DNA of 64,000 nt from Ananas comosus (GCF_001540865.1 NC_033640.1:7869627-7933626); one strand, 5' to 3'; counted from the first letter of the stretch, positions 25,566 through 38,686 are shown. The notes: generated by a model from the sequence alone, not told the origin. Numbers and translations: made by a program.

Positions 25566-27930
25566 TCAATAATAATATCTATGTATTAGGAGGATGGTGA
25601 TAGTGGTGGGGAAGACTTTGGAGAGGCGGCCCTGCAGCACCCGGGAAGCTTCTTCGACCCACATGCGTTTGCTGTCTGGACGAGGTCAGCTGCTACGAGC
25701 TTGCTCATGATCAGCGGCTGATCCGGCCGTTTGATTACCCTCCCCAAGTGGATCTCGGCCGTTCGTATTCAACGGATTGGTCTTGCTCAGTGGGCAGGTG
25801 GTCCTACTTTTTTAAACGATCACAAGCAGAAGGGAGATTTTGAACTTCGAGCTTGAAAACCTTCTGCCTCTATTTTGGTGTTCTACTTGTTTTTTTTTTT
25901 TTTTTTAAGCACTCTTTAGCCAATTTGTTTCACCGCAGATAAAGTTCAGATTGAAGTAGACATTCAAATATGTTTGTTTTAGTAAAAAAGAAAAAAAAAA
26001 TGTACACTTTTGTTGTTTAGTTTGTTGTAGATTTATTACCAGTCGGATCTCAAACTCTCCAAAAGTCGAAGTCAATGACGAAAATTTACCTCATAGTAAG
26101 GTCAAACAGGGCCTTAGACAGGGTCTCTCTCTATAGATATAATTATATATGGCCCTATTACTGCTTTTACTTCAGCTATGATTATGTTTTTTAAAAAGTG
26201 ATTAATGATTGAAACAATCCAAATTTAGAAAATAATTAGAGTCCACTCCTGAATGTGGGCCATGCCGGGCCCGGCTGCGTGGCGGCTTGTTATGGCCGTG
26301 CCGGGCCACATGGCCCGGTGCAGCCTGGTGCGGCGGCACAGTCAATTTAGAAATAGGCCTAAGCATCGGACTGGTCCGCTTACTTTTTCGTTTTTTCTGA
26401 TATATTTTTATATTTTATTTATTCTTTCATATATATTAATTTAAATTATTCAAATTTTAAATATTTTCTTAAAAAGTCATTCAAAAATTGTTTATTTAAT
26501 AAAAAAAACTACATATATTTTTATAAGGAAATCAATAGTAAAAATTTTAAAGAATAAAATTAAAATATAAAAAAAATATAGCTAAATAGGCCACCGTGGC
26601 CCGACATGTGTCCCAGCCTAGCCCCAAGCCCAGCCGGTATGACGATGACTCGAATCCAGGTTGGACTCGGCCACCTTCTGGCCCGAATCAGCCCAAAAAC
26701 GTTAGGTCGTGGCGACCCAACATGGCTCGTGTTACACTCTTACCTGTAGCGATGCTGCGATGGAGCAGAAAAATCATACACGTGAGACAATTCCACTATA
26801 TAAACTGATATTTTGGGAATGTTAAATTTAATGAACCGGGTGCATCTAGCTCCTTGTGAACAAGCGGTAAAAATGTAAAATCATCACGTGTACAAGTTTT
26901 TCTACACTTGGGCTGCACCCACTGTACCTTCCCTAAAAAAAAATTTATTTAGTGAAGATATTTCTTGGTTAGTGCTATCACAGCAACAATAATAATGCAT
27001 CATAGTTATAATAAATAAAACAGAGTTAAGATGTTGGATTGGGTTTCAAATAGAAAATTACATCACAATTAATAGGAATGTTAGAAGGTTGAATAAAGTT
27101 GAGATTGATTGATAATGTGAATAAGTTGTCTCATTGTTGGCCTAATTTTTTTCCCTTGATCTCAGCCCTTATACATCATTGGACATGGCCCAATCAAATC
27201 AAACTAACTTGCTTAGATATATAAGATTTCCTTTTCCACTGAAAAAATAAAAAAATCCTTACAACTTCGAAAGAGAGATTTCTTTGAAGAGCATCTCAAC
27301 ATCATCTAAGTACTGAGACAGTTTGGTAAACATTTCACCACACTCTGTGCCTAAATTTTAAATTCTATTCTAATATAAATGTTTTCTTGTCGAAATCTTA
27401 AAGCTGTATTCAAGGGTAATTTTTACGAGGGATCATTCAATTATATTATGAAATCTCGTTCAACCAGATTCTGACGCTAAAGTTCAGAAAATACAGGATC
27501 ATTAAACAAGATTTCTAATAATAGGTTAAATAAATAGTGAATGATCCCTCTTCATGAATGATAATATTTTACAATTAAAAATTGTTTACTTTTGAAAAAC
27601 ATAAAGTATTATAAAAAATAATAATGTGGACTTTTCCATTTCTACAATCACGTGACAATCACTTGCTAGCATATTTTACAAATTTTGTTGGATTTAACAG
27701 ATAAGTGGTGTGTTGACTGTTAAAATTGCTCATATAATTTTTTTTTAAAAAAAAACTTTTGTCTATAAGTTTGGGAGATTATCTATAAAAAATAGAGTAA
27801 TGCTTCAATACACGATATAAATTTTGACCATTTATTTTTCTTAATAGATGGTTTAGATTTAATATATGACTCTAGAGGTGACCTACTATTAAAGCATAGG
27901 TACCTTTCACCAGCAGTTTTATCCAACTAA
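25566..27930. other. CNGC upstream region and intergenic DNA
   Basis: No gene is seen. About 26240-26745 is a GC-rich/AT-rich/GC-rich block with gggccatgccgggcccgg near one end and ggcccgaatcagccc near the other. It looks like a degraded foldback transposon with unclear ends. The rest is AT-rich. Confidence 0.4.
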
Positions 27931-27945
27931 AAATACTGTGACTTT

Positions 27946-28099
27946 ATCGACCGTCCCTAGAGCAAGTGACAAAGAGCTTGGTGGTTGGTACCCAAGACCC
28001 AAGTTCGAATCCTAGTTGATTCACATTTCTAGCTAAGTTTATTTCTAAATAAAATAAACGAAGCGGGTAGCGTGCTATCTATCTCTCAAAAAAAAAAAA
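27946..28099 (+). mobile_element. tRNA-derived SINE, full-length copy 1
   Basis: The 5' part has a Pol III B box (GTTCGAATCC at about 28003-28012) and an A-box-like stretch (gagcttggtggttgg). The 3' part ends gggtagcgtgctatctatctctc then poly(A). Target duplications flank it: aaatactgtgacttt (27931-27945) and aaatactgcgaccttt (28100-28115). Other copies are at 38346, 38687, 55691 and 56022 on the opposite strand. Confidence 0.8.
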
Positions 28100-28115
28100 A
28101 AATACTGCGACCTTT

Positions 28116-29040
28116 TCAAATTCCTACAACTATAGTTGGATTTCAAATTATAATCAAATTGAAATTTAAATTCAAAACAACATTTAAAACTTAATTATAA
28201 ATCAAATTCAATTTTTTTAAATATAAAACACAAATTTAAAATAAAACTTTCAGTTCCAATTCAAAATTTCAATTAAAATCAAAAATTAAAATTTGGCTTT
28301 AAAATTAAAAGTTCAATTTAGATTCAAATTTTAAAGTTTAATATAAATTTCAAAACTAAAATTTTACATTACAATACCAACTTCAAAAATTAAATTTAAA
28401 TTCAATAGTTTTTTGAGCTGGATACTTAACAAATTGAGTATTATCTAATTTGGTAAGTTACCAAAGTAAATCAGATATTTAATATTTATAGGATGCTGAC
28501 AAATTTAGTATATATTATTAATTTTTTTTCCAATATTCTCATATTGACTATTCAATTATATTTTTTACTAATTAAAAATTAAAATTTAATATTTATGATG
28601 TATTGAAGCATTCCTCTAAAAAAAAATAACCAGCCAAGAAATTAAGATATTGAAATTACCAAAAAAATATATATATATATATGCGAATACTCTTTTTCTA
28701 CAAAATTTCACAGCTGCTATGGCTGTAACCAACAATTCACATTATTAAAACTAACTTAATAACACAACATCATTTAAATATTATTAATATAGCCAAAAAC
28801 ACAATTTTCAATTTCAATCCTTTGGATTTTTTTTTGGCTCCGTACATAAATATATGAATATAATTAATTGCTATGCTTCTGCCCAATCCTCTTTTTTTTT
28901 TTTTTGTTACGTACATGAATACTCTCTTTCTCACAAGTTTTCCTCCTAACACCAAAAAGATACCAAGAACAGAAACCCTTTCTCCTTCATCGATCAAATC
29001 ATTCGCGGCGGCAGCGGCGGCGGCGACTGCGGCGGCTTCT
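28116..29040. other. AT-rich 3' flank of the proton-pump gene
   Basis: 28130-28420 is a low-complexity stretch built from aaattcaaatt-type words. No gene or defined transposon is seen. 28780-29040 holds the 3' UTR of the H+-ATPase gene on the minus strand. Confidence 0.5.
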
Positions 29041-32000
29041 TTAGACCGTGTAGTGCTGTTGGATGGTCTCGATGTCGAGCCCCTTGAGCTTCACCACTGA
29101 CTCCACATGCCCCTTCAGTGTGTGCAGCTCCCTAAGCCTGCAAGAAAAACACAATATATGCTTAGCCTGCTGCTGAGGTTCATCTTGTGTGAATCTCAAT
29201 ATATGCTCGTGTGTCGACGCACCTGGCGACCTCCGCGCGCCTCTTGGCCTGCTCCGCGATCTCCGACAGCTCCCTGTAGCTCTTGTCGCTGAAGAAGCCG
29301 GAGGCGTCCGGCGGCTGGAGCCCGTGCAGAGTGCGCTGCGCCAGCGCCCACTGCGCCTCCCTCTCGCCCCTCCCGTAGTCCTTCTTGTTGGTGAAGGCCG
29401 TCTAGAAAAGAAAAATCATCGGCTTATCGAATTATCTATCTTTCTAGTCGTACGTGAAAAGGAGGAGGAGGGAAATGTGAAATAAGTATTCTAAAAGCTT
29501 AAGCGGTTAGAGAACGGTGTTTATATATTTTTTATATTTAACAAGAAAGGGGATGGGGATACCTTGTTTTGGATAAGGTTGTCCCAGGCCTTGCCGCTGA
29601 GAGCGTAGCGAATAATGAACTTGAGAATGTCGAGAGGGAAGTAGGTGACGAGGCTGTAGACCCAGATCACTCCGGCCCAGCCCCATCCGATGCCCTGGAT
29701 CCTGGCGAAGCCCCAGGTCGCGTACACCGCGACCGCGGTAGCCACCTACAAGAAAACCCATCGGTACTTATTCTTTTTTTTTTTTTCCTTATCGATCAGT
29801 ACTCGGCGATTCCGAAATGTATGTATGGCTCACCAGCTGTGCGGCGATGAAAGCGGTGACGAGCAAGAGACCGGGGCGCTCGATAAAGGACCAGCTCCTC
29901 GACCTCGTAACGAAGATGAGCGCCTGGCTGATTATACTCACCTGGAGGTACAGTGCCGACATAAGTTCGTCCTCATGCTCCCTGATCGACCTCACTCCAA
30001 AGATTTGCTGCATCCATATATACATGTAATGAATGAATTACTTGATCAATCCATATATATCTATACTGTATATAAAGGCGTATAGGAATGACAGACGGAA
30101 TGAGACTAAGACTACGTACTGGGAAGAAGTCGGTGTCGTGGGCAATCCAAAAGAAGACGACGGTCATGACGGCCATGTAAGCGCCGAGGACGACGCCGGT
30201 GGCGAAGATCTCGCGCAGCTTCCAGGAGTCGGGGAGGGGGGAGGGCTTGACACGGTCCTTGGAGATGGTCATGATGGTGCCGTCGTTGAGGATGGCAATG
30301 ATGAGGACCATGAAGGGGGAGAAGTCGAAGCGCCAGATGAGGGCGATGAGCAGGAAGCCGAGCACGATGCGGATGGTGATGGAGACGGCGTAGATGGTGT
30401 AGTTCTTCATGCGCTGGAAGATGGCGCGGCTCGTCAGCACCGCGCTCACGATCACGCTCAGCCCCGGCTCCGTCAGCACGATGTCCGACGCGCTCCGCGC
30501 CGCGTCCGTCGCGTCCGCCACCGCGATCCCGATGTCCGCCTTCTTCAACGCCGGCGCGTCATTCACACCATCCCCTGTCATCCCGCAGATGTGCTTCCTC
30601 TCCTGCAGCCTCTTCACGATCTCGTACTTGTGCTCTACATGCAAAAAAATTATCTTGCCATTTAGATTAAGAATTTCATCTAATAGATCGAATATGCATA
30701 CTGATCAATCCACTGCTTGCTTACCTGGGAAGACTCCGGCGAAGCCGTCGGCCTTCTCGATGAGCTCGTCGATGGGGAGCCCGGTGACCTCACTGCTCTT
30801 GTCTCCGAGGAGAGTCGAAGACGGGTACATGTTGGTGCCCATGCCGAGCCGGCGCCCGGTCTCCTTGGCAATGGCGAGCTGGTCGCCGGTGATCATCTTG
30901 ACGTTAACGCCGAGGTTGAGCGCACGGCGGATGGTCTCAGCGCTGTCGTGCCTCGGAGGGTCGAAGAGGGGCAGCAGACCCATGAACTGCCACGGGCCGC
31001 CGGCGCTCTCCTTGCTCGCTTCCGGCACCTCCTGCCTGGCGACGCCGAGCGAGCGGAGGCCGCGGTCGGCGAAATTGTCGATCAACTGATGGACCTTCTT
31101 CTTGGTGTCCTCTTTCAGGTTGCAAAGATCAATGATCTGAAATGGATACATATATACAATTAACAGGTGAAAAAAGATAAACAGGTATATATATGTATAC
31201 ATATATTATTATCCAATATATGCGTGCATGCATGCAGTACCTGTTCGGGAGCGCCCTTGCTAGCCCGGTGCCACTTGCCGTCGGAGTCGATGTAGGTGAT
31301 AGCGGTGCGCTTGTCGACGGGATTGAAAGGAAGGAAGTGGACCTCCTGAATCCCGGCGCGCGCCTCCTTGGGGTCGGCCAACATTCCGACGATGGACGCG
31401 TCGATCGCGTCTTGGTTCTCCACCCTCGAGGCCCTCGCGGCGAAGAGCATCACCGTATCTCTGTCCATGTCCTTCCCCAGCACCTGCACAATTACACAAT
31501 TGTTCGTTTTCATGAGCATGCGATCGATCATATTAAGATTGGTTGGTTAGTTAAGAGAAAGAATGGGATACATATATATATGTTACCTCAATCAGGTTCT
31601 TGTCGACGGTGAGCTTGTTCAGAGTGAGGGTGCCGGTCTTATCGCTGCACAGCACGTCCATGCCGGCCATCTCCTCGATGGCAGTCATCCGCTTGGTGAT
31701 GGCCCCCTGCTCCGACAAGCGGTGGGACCCGATGGCCATGGTGACCGACAGCACGGTGGGCATAGCGATCGGGATCCCTCCGATGAGCAGCACCAGCAGG
31801 TTGTCGATCCCGTCGCGGTACCGCCTGTACTGGATCGGGTACATGACCACGATCTCGATGAGCATGCCGACCGCGATCGAGCATATGCAGAAGTTGCCGA
31901 TGGCCGTGAGGACCTTCTGGAAGTGGCCGACGTTGTTGGTGCTGTCGACGAGGTGGGCCGCCTTGCCGAAGAAGGTGTGCACGCCGGTGGCGATCACGAT

Positions 32001-33065
32001 GGCCTCGATCTCCCCTTGCTTGCACGTAGAGCCCGAGAAGACCTCGTCGCCGGGGTTCTTGGTCACGGGGAGCGACTCTCCGGTCAGGGCCGACTGGTCG
32101 ATCTTGAGGGGATCGCCCTCGAGTAAGCGAGCGTCGGCCGGGATGATGTCGCCGAGCTTGATGCTGATAATGTCGCCCGGGACAAGGATCGCCGCGTCCT
32201 GCTCCGACCACTTCCCGTCCCTCAACACCTGCGCCGAGCAATAAGAAGAGAGTTTGCTTTAGACTCCGCACACTGCACTTGAAATAACCATGATGGCCGG
32301 TGATGTATATTCATACGGTCTCACCTTAGTCTTGGGGGCGAGGCCGGCCATGAGAGCGGCGGCGGCGTTGCCGGCGTTGTTCTCCTCGATGAAGCTGATG
32401 GTGGAGTTGATGATCAGGAGGACGACAATGCCGACGAAGTCCTGCCAGTCCGGAGGCTTACCCTGCACGCGCGCACCCACACACGCGGTTATCATTCTCC
32501 GCCATGCGAAGCTCGGAAAAAACCTTAATAAACATATGCAGCGACGTATTTACGTACGTACCCCTCCGTTGGCGAGAACGATGGCCATGATGGCGGCGAT
32601 CTCCATGACCCAGGAGAGCGGGTTCCACATGAACCCCAGGAACTTGAGGAACTTGCTCTCCTGCATGCGATATATTTACATTAATTTACACAGTTAAACG
32701 TGGAAGGCGATAGAGGTAGTAACAAAAAAGAAAAAAAAAAAAAAGAAAAAAAGAGAGAGCTAGCTAAGTAACGAATGCAAGCAAGAAGATCACACCGTCT
32801 TCTCCTCGAGCTTGTTGGGCCCGAACAGCTGGAGCCGCTGCTCGCCCTCGGCCGAGCTGAGCCCCTCCCGCGAGCATTTCAGCTGCTCGAACACTTCCTC
32901 CACCGGAATCCTCTCCTGAGATGAGTTAAGAAAAAAAAAAAAAACAATCATACAAATCTTTACTAAGAAAGAAGAAGAAAGAAGAAGAGAGAATATTAAT
33001 ATTAGAAACAATCATACAAGATCGACGGTCTCGTTCTTGACATCCTCCAAAGAAATAGAGGCCAT
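29041..33065 (-). CDS. PMA: Plasma-membrane H+-transporting P-type ATPase (AHA/PMA type), 12 exons
   Basis: Exons in transcript order are 33065-33018, 32915-32796, 32660-32562, 32462-32325, 32228-31587, 31483-31241, 31136-30725, 30634-30120, 30007-29834, 29745-29563, 29401-29223 and 29137-29041. They sum to 2850 nt (949 aa plus TAA), the usual length of P3A pumps. The enzyme uses ATP to export protons and energises the plasma membrane. Seen: actuator motif TGES (exon 5), phosphorylated Asp331 in DKTGTLT, hinge GDGVNDAP (exon 8), and a regulatory C-terminal tail ending HYTV, whose penultimate Thr948 is the 14-3-3 site known from the family. The start has the usual family opening, ending at Leu16 in exon 1. 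One change from the usual ARGASDI is ARSASDI (Gly to Ser), still small. No frame breaks, so I expect a working gene. Confidence 0.96.
29472..29543. repeat. Solo terminal repeat related to the LTR element at 15.6-18.6 kb
   Basis: 'aaaagcttaagcggttagag' and 'aacggtgttta...tttaaca' match the terminal repeats at 15614 and 18564. It sits in the intron between exons 10 and 11 of the H+-ATPase gene, so it arose outside coding DNA. Confidence 0.55.
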
Positions 33066-33540
33066 CTTTTTTTTATTCCCCTTTTACTTGCCTTTTATTA
33101 TTATTTTTATTTTTTGTTTGCTTTTTTTCACAGAGAGAGAAATTAATTAAGCTAGAGAGCTGTAAATGAAGCGTGGAAGGGAGAGGGAGAAGAACAAATA
33201 GTGGCTCATAAGAGCCCCTCGTCCTTGTTCTTTTTCTCTCCTCTCACCTCCTAGATCTCGAGCTCTATCTCTCTCTCTCTCTCGTTTATTTCAAAGATTG
33301 GGCGTTCATTGGGGTGGGGGGTGTGCACCGGCCCCAGGTTATGTACTGGGGAAGACGAAAGAGGGAGTGGCCATGGTTCCCCCGCCTTACATTTGGAATG
33401 TGGGGCCCAACAACCGAAGCGCCGCGCGGTTAGCGAGGATCGGCTCCTGCTGCTCCCGAGGGATTCAGGGAACGGTTCCAACGGTCGGGACCGAAGAGAT
33501 GGTAAGGTGCCCACAAATTTTTTTAAAAAAATAATAATAA
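33066..33540 (-). promoter_or_regulatory. 5' leader and promoter of the H+-ATPase gene
   Basis: Minus-strand CT-rich leader (33066-33290), then a GC-rich block at 33300-33510. On the minus strand that block has TGGGCCCCAC (about 33401-33410), a site II/TCP-type element known from plant housekeeping promoters. No clear TATA box, so the start site is uncertain. Confidence 0.4.
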
Positions 33541-33654
33541 AAATAAAAATAAAAAATAGAAGCATAAATTTAGAAGAATCTATATTACCTGGACTCGGTC
33601 CACCACGTCAACTGCGCACCGCTTGTGCTGATTTGCACTTCAACCACCCCGCAG

Positions 33655-33803
33655 CTGTAGTGCAAGTAGCAAAAAGTTTGATAGTTGATATTCAAAGTTT
33701 TTAAGTTTGAAACCCAATTGTTTCGCATTTTTAGTTAAATTTATTTCTAAAAAAAAATATAAAACTAGTTGCATATTATATTTCTCTCTTAAAAAAAAAA
33801 AAA
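33655..33803 (+). mobile_element. Diverged SINE copy
   Basis: Order and spacing match the SINE at 27946 (gcaagtagcaaaaagtttgatagttg..., 'tttatttctaaa', 'tatatttctctctt' then poly(A)), but the B box is mutated (gtttgaaaccc). Confidence 0.45.
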
Positions 33804-34377
33804 ACACAAATCTATTCTATGTACAAGTATAAATTTTATTTTGTTTCTTTATGGATTTGGAAACGACTAAATTTTATCATATTTTTTATCATCACTTACT
33901 GTTCCCTTTGGACACGTTGGGACGGGAGAGGATTTTGGTAAATTTTTAGTGGATCAAGACGGATCAAAAGAAAGAGAGGAGTTATCTGTCTTCCGCTTCA
34001 TTTTCTTAGCCAATCGAAGTGGACTCCAAGCTAATTTCTTTTAAAAATTTTTTGTCTTCATTTGCCGCCTCATTCAACAGGAACCGAGAGGCGGGGACTC
34101 CACCAACCTAGATTTATTTTTATTTTTAGTACTAACAAATTTTATTAAGCAACCTTAAATGGTGACTGCCTAATAAAGTATAGGATGATAAATTAAAACA
34201 ATGCTAGAAATTCCTTGCGCATTTACGCAAGATGAAAAAAAAAGAAAAAAATTGATTGGAGATTATATTTCTTTTCCTCTTGCTCTTTTCTTCTCCAAAT
34301 CTCCCTTACGCAGTAAATTACACATTTTCCAAAATTTTAAGATGTCCTATTTAGAAATAGTAATATAAAAAGAAGAG

Positions 34378-34728
34378 TGAACTTCAAATGCCACCCATAT
34401 AGTTTCGCACTTTCTCACTTTAGTACTTAAAGTATATCAAGTTAGTGTCCTGTGGTTTTATTTTTGTCTTTTCATTAGTTTTTTCGTTAATGTTTTATTA
34501 AATTATATATAAAAAACTTCAGATATCCCATCTAGGTTTATCGAATATTCACTTTAATATTCTTTAGTTTTAACTTTATCATTGATTTAACGAAAAAAAT
34601 TAGTGGAATCGATAATAAAAAGATAAAAATAAAACCAAAAGGTATTAAATTGATACACTTTAAATCATAGGGTACTAAAGTGAGAAAATGTGAAACCAAG
34701 GTGTGATATTTGAAGTTTTTCCTAAAAG
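34378..34728. mobile_element. Foldback MITE (acttcaaat...tttgaagt), copy 1
   Basis: About 350 bp. The two halves are inverted copies ('cactttctcactttagta' against 'tactaaagtgagaaaatgtg'; 'ttcgttaatgttttatta' at the centre). Related copies are at 37808-38570 and 54665-55040. Confidence 0.65.
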
Positions 34729-34897
34729 GAAAATTACCGGAGCAGTACTCAGTAGCACAAATGGTGGACTAGGTTCATCTGATAATTAACCCTACTGTTC
34801 AATTAATTAAAAGCTAATTTGTTTTACTTTGAATTATCTTATTTATTGCAAGTTAGAATGATTGAATTGAAAATAAGTGAAGAAACAAGGGGTTGTC

Positions 34898-36297
34898 GGA
34901 TCGTTGGCGCTAACCATTAATCCCAAAAGCTCGAGCTGTTAGAAATACGCAACCAATTCACTTAAAGCGTACAGAAACAGCGCCCACGGATCTCGATTGT
35001 GACTCGGCCCACCTGGCCTCACGCCACTTCGAACATGACTCGGCCCAACCCAGCCTCACGCCATTTCGAACATGACTCGGCCCACATGGCCTCCCGCCAC
35101 AGGGCAGGATGCTGGCCCAAAGCCAACAATCCCCCCTCCAGCACCTGCACACATTTGCAGCATACAGGAATCGAACCCGTGACCTCTGGCTCTGATACCA
35201 CTTTTAGATCGTTAGCGCTAACTATTAATCCCAAAAACTCGAGCTGTTAGAAATACGCAACGAATTCACTTAAAGCGTACAGAAACAGCGCCCACGGGTC
35301 TCGATTGTGACTCGGCCCACATGACCTCCTGCCACAGGGCAGGATGCTGGCCTATTTAAGCCAACAATCCCCCCTACAGCACCTTCATACATTTGCAGCA
35401 TACAGGAATCGAACCCATGACCTCTGGCTCTGATACCACTTTTGGATCGTTGGCGCTAACCTTTAATCCCAAAAGCTTGAGCTGTTAGAAATACGCAACC
35501 AATTCACTTAAAGCGTACAGAAACAGCGCCCACGGATCTCGATTGTGACTCGGCCCACCTTGCCTCACGCCACTTCGAATATGACTCGGCCCAACCCAGT
35601 CTCACGCCATTTCGAACATGACTCGGCCCACATGGCCTCCCGCCACAGGGCAGGATGCTGGCCCAAAGCCAACAATCCCCCCTCCAGCACCTGCACACAT
35701 TTGCAGCATGCAGGAATCGAACCCGTGACCTCTGGCTCTGATACCACTTTTAGATCTTTAGCGCTAACTATTAATCCCAAAAACTCGAGCTGTTAGAAAT
35801 ACGCAACGAATTTACTTAAAGCGTACAGAAACAACGCCCACGGGTTTCGATTGTGACTCGGCCCACCTGGCCTCATGCCACTTCGAACATGACTCGACCC
35901 AACCCAGCCTCACGCCATTTCGAACATGACTCGGCCCACATGACCTCCTACCACAGGGTAGGATGCTGGCCCATTTAAGCCAACAATCCCCCCTACAGCA
36001 CCTGCATACATTTGCAGCATACAGGAATCGAACCCGTGACCTCTGACTCTGATACCACTTTTAGATCGTTGGCGCTAACCATTAATCCCAAAAGCTTGAG
36101 CTGTTAGAAATACGCAACCAATTCACTTAAAGCGTACAGAAACAGCGCCCACGGGTCTCGATTGTGACTCGGCCCACCTGGCCTCACGCCACTTCGAACA
36201 TGACTTGGCCCAACCCAGCCTCACGCCATTTCGAACATGACTCGGCCCACATGGCCTCCCGCCACAGGGCAGGATGCTGGCCCATTTAAGCCAACGG
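34898..36297 (-). repeat. Five-copy tandem array carrying a tRNA-iMet primer-binding-site-like motif
   Basis: Units start at 34898, 35206, 35444, 35752 and 36063 (308, 238, 308, 311 and at least 235 bp). Unit 2 lacks an inner 70 bp; unit 5 is cut at 36297. Within a full unit a ~36-bp phrase starting gactcggccca is itself repeated three times. On the minus strand the four unit ends give AGTGGTATCAGAG(C/T) then a GGTTCGATTCC-like stretch. TGGTATCAGAGC is the plant retrotransposon primer-binding site; GGTTCGATTCC also fits a Pol III B box. No coding sequence. Confidence 0.8.
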
Positions 36298-37807
36298 GGG
36301 TGACATAAAGAATAGTTTAAAAAATTTTAATGTTTTCTTTTGGGCATTAGAGTGGTGTGCACATGTTAGATCCAAGATTCCAATAAAAAATTGTCTCTAT
36401 ATTTTTACAAAATAGTAAAATAATGGACTTATATTTTACAAATTATAACAAAAAATACGCATTAATGGTCCTTAAATATTGAAGTTTAGATATAGAAGCT
36501 TTTTTAGTTTATTATTTCTTTTAAATACGCTAGTTGAAGTGCGGGTGCAATACATGTTTTATACAACATAAATTAAAATTTTAAAAAATAGTTTTATATG
36601 TGAATTTTAATAATTAAAAAAAATTATATGATTGTAATCATGTAACATGGCAAAAATATAGAAAGGATTATAGTAAGATTTAACTAATTTCGGCATAAAT
36701 TAAAATTTACAAGGGCATTTAAAGAATAGTTGTGTTTTAAAAATATAAAATTGACAGACCCAAATATTTATTTGCTTCTTTCACATAAAAAATAAATTTT
36801 AAAAAAAATAATTTTATTTAAACTTTAAATAATTTCTTTTTAAAAGTTGATAGAATTTAAATTTTTACATAAAACTAATGAATTTTATTTTAATTAAAAA
36901 TAGAGAGAATCTTATTAGATTTTATCAAGTTTGATTTTATCTATTAAAGTTAAATATGTTAAAAAATTAAATTATATTGACAGATAACTTAAACAATTAT
37001 TGAAATCTAAAGTCAAATAAAAGCTAACAAAAATATTTTAAATATAGGTGTATTTGGTTACATATTGTAAAATAAAATGTTACTCTTCAATTTAGATTAT
37101 ATAGCAAATATAAAGCCTTCAAATCCTAAACCTAAACCGGCAAAAATTAAAGCCCGTTGAGTTATTTTGTATTAGATTAGTTTAAATAGAGAATAATTTG
37201 ATCTAATATGTTAGAATATATCAAATTAGATTTAATTATGATTATTTATATAATCTGGCATTATCTTTTAAATAATGTTGGTAAACATTAGGAATTAAAG
37301 TTTATTAATAATTTTTTTCAAATATATTTTAATAGTACAAAATTAATGTCATTTTGCAATTACTTATCGTACTTTATTAGTTTAAAGATAATAACTATTC
37401 AGCATCAAATAAATAAATAAATAGATATATAGAGAGAGTTTTTATCAAATTAGATTAATTTGTACGGCTTAATATAATAATATAGATATAGATTATTGTT
37501 ATTTTTTAACCATAAATAATTATTTTCTCTGTTTTGATTTGCCGTAATAAAGCTATAAATCATTTTCTATTAAACAGTAAACAAATTTTATTAAGAAAAA
37601 TGCTACCTATTTACATGGGTGAACCTCTTATAGCCCTGTATTCTATGGTTTAGAAAATTCCAAATGGGGCTTTTTGTAATAATAATTATAAAAATTGATA
37701 AGATAAGTAAACTAATCCTAACCATAGGAAGCCCAGAATGTAAATTTTACACCAAAGCTCTAGGTTTGCATGCATGCATGTAGCATTGCTGATCTTTTAT
37801 TACACAA
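36298..37807. other. AT-rich intergenic DNA, nothing recognised
   Basis: Long runs of A and T with scattered short ORFs of no coding character. No repeat ends found. Confidence 0.5.
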
Positions 37808-38570
37808 GGGAAAACTTCAAATACCATTCCTGTGATTTTGCATTTTTTTACTTTAGTACCCTGTGGTTTAAAGTGTATCAATTTAATACCATATGGTTTC
37901 ACACTTTCTCACTTTAGTACCCTGTGGTTTAAAGTGTATCAATTAATACCCTGTGGTTTCATTTTTCTCTTTTCATCGGCTCATCTGTTAATATTTCGTT
38001 AAATTATATACAAAAAACTTCAGATACTCTATCTAGATTTATCGAATATTTACTTTAGTATCCTTTATTTTTAACTTTGTCACTGATTTTTTTTTCCTCT
38101 GTTAATATTTCATTAAATTATATATAAAAAACTTCATATACCCTATCTAGGTTTATCGAATATTCATTTTAGTACCCTTTAATTTTAACTTTGTCACTGA
38201 TTTAACGAAAAAAATTAATGAAATGAATAATAAAAAGGAAAAAAAAAATCACATGGTACTAACTTGATACACTTTAAACCACAAAGTACTAAAGTGAGAA
38301 AGTGCGAAACTACATGGGCTAACTTGATACACTTTAAACCATAGATTTTTTTTTTTTTTTGAGAGATAGGTAGCACGTTACCCGCTTCGTTTATTTCATT
38401 TAGAAATAAACTTAGCAAGAAATGTGAATCAACTAGGATTCGAACTTGGGTCTCGGGTACCAACCATCAAATCCTTTGCCACTTGCTCTACTGCTCTAGG
38501 GACGGTCGGTCCATAGGATATTAAAGTGAGAAAGTGTGAAACTACAAGAGGGGTATTTGAAGTTTACCCA
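37808..38570. mobile_element. Foldback MITE copy 2, split by a SINE
   Basis: It opens gggaaaacttcaaataccat and closes ggggtatttgaagtttaccc. The inside has 'ctttagtaccctgtggttta' twice and mirrored 'ccacaaagtactaaagtgag'. The SINE at 38346-38510 interrupts the right arm, with CCATAG on both sides. Confidence 0.65.
38346..38510 (-). mobile_element. tRNA-derived SINE copy 2, nested in a foldback MITE
   Basis: A T-run at 38346-38360 is its poly(A) tail. The body reads gagagataggtagcacgtta...ggattcgaacttgggtctcg...gacggtcggt. The B box (inverse of ggattcgaac) is intact. CCATAG at 38339-38344 and 38511-38516 are the target duplications. Confidence 0.75.
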
Positions 38571-38683
38571 TTAATTACACAATAAAGAGTTTGTACAAAG
38601 AGCATTCCTGGCACTGACCTGGAAGCAAGATTGCTTTTCAACATGACAACAAACTCGAAGGATAAGTCACTGGTTATTCCCAT

Positions 38684-38686
<3 letters not shown>

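Noticed and set aside
29569..32244. Many + strand ORFs of 130-226 aa across the proton-pump gene
   Set aside because: They are antisense shadows of GC-rich exons on the minus strand, where the full ATPase is unambiguous.
33298..33704. + strand ORFs of 78 and 131 aa upstream of the proton pump
   Set aside because: They overlap the GC-rich promoter of the minus-strand gene and match no family I know.
35100..36060. tRNA-like 3' ends (gaacccgtgacctctggctctgatacca) as tRNA genes
   Set aside because: There is no acceptor-stem partner, no D or anticodon arm, and the motif recurs with the tandem unit.
34898..36297. Regular repeats resembling a CRISPR array
   Set aside because: Units are about 300 bp with no unique spacers, in a plant genome, and carry retroelement-like motifs.
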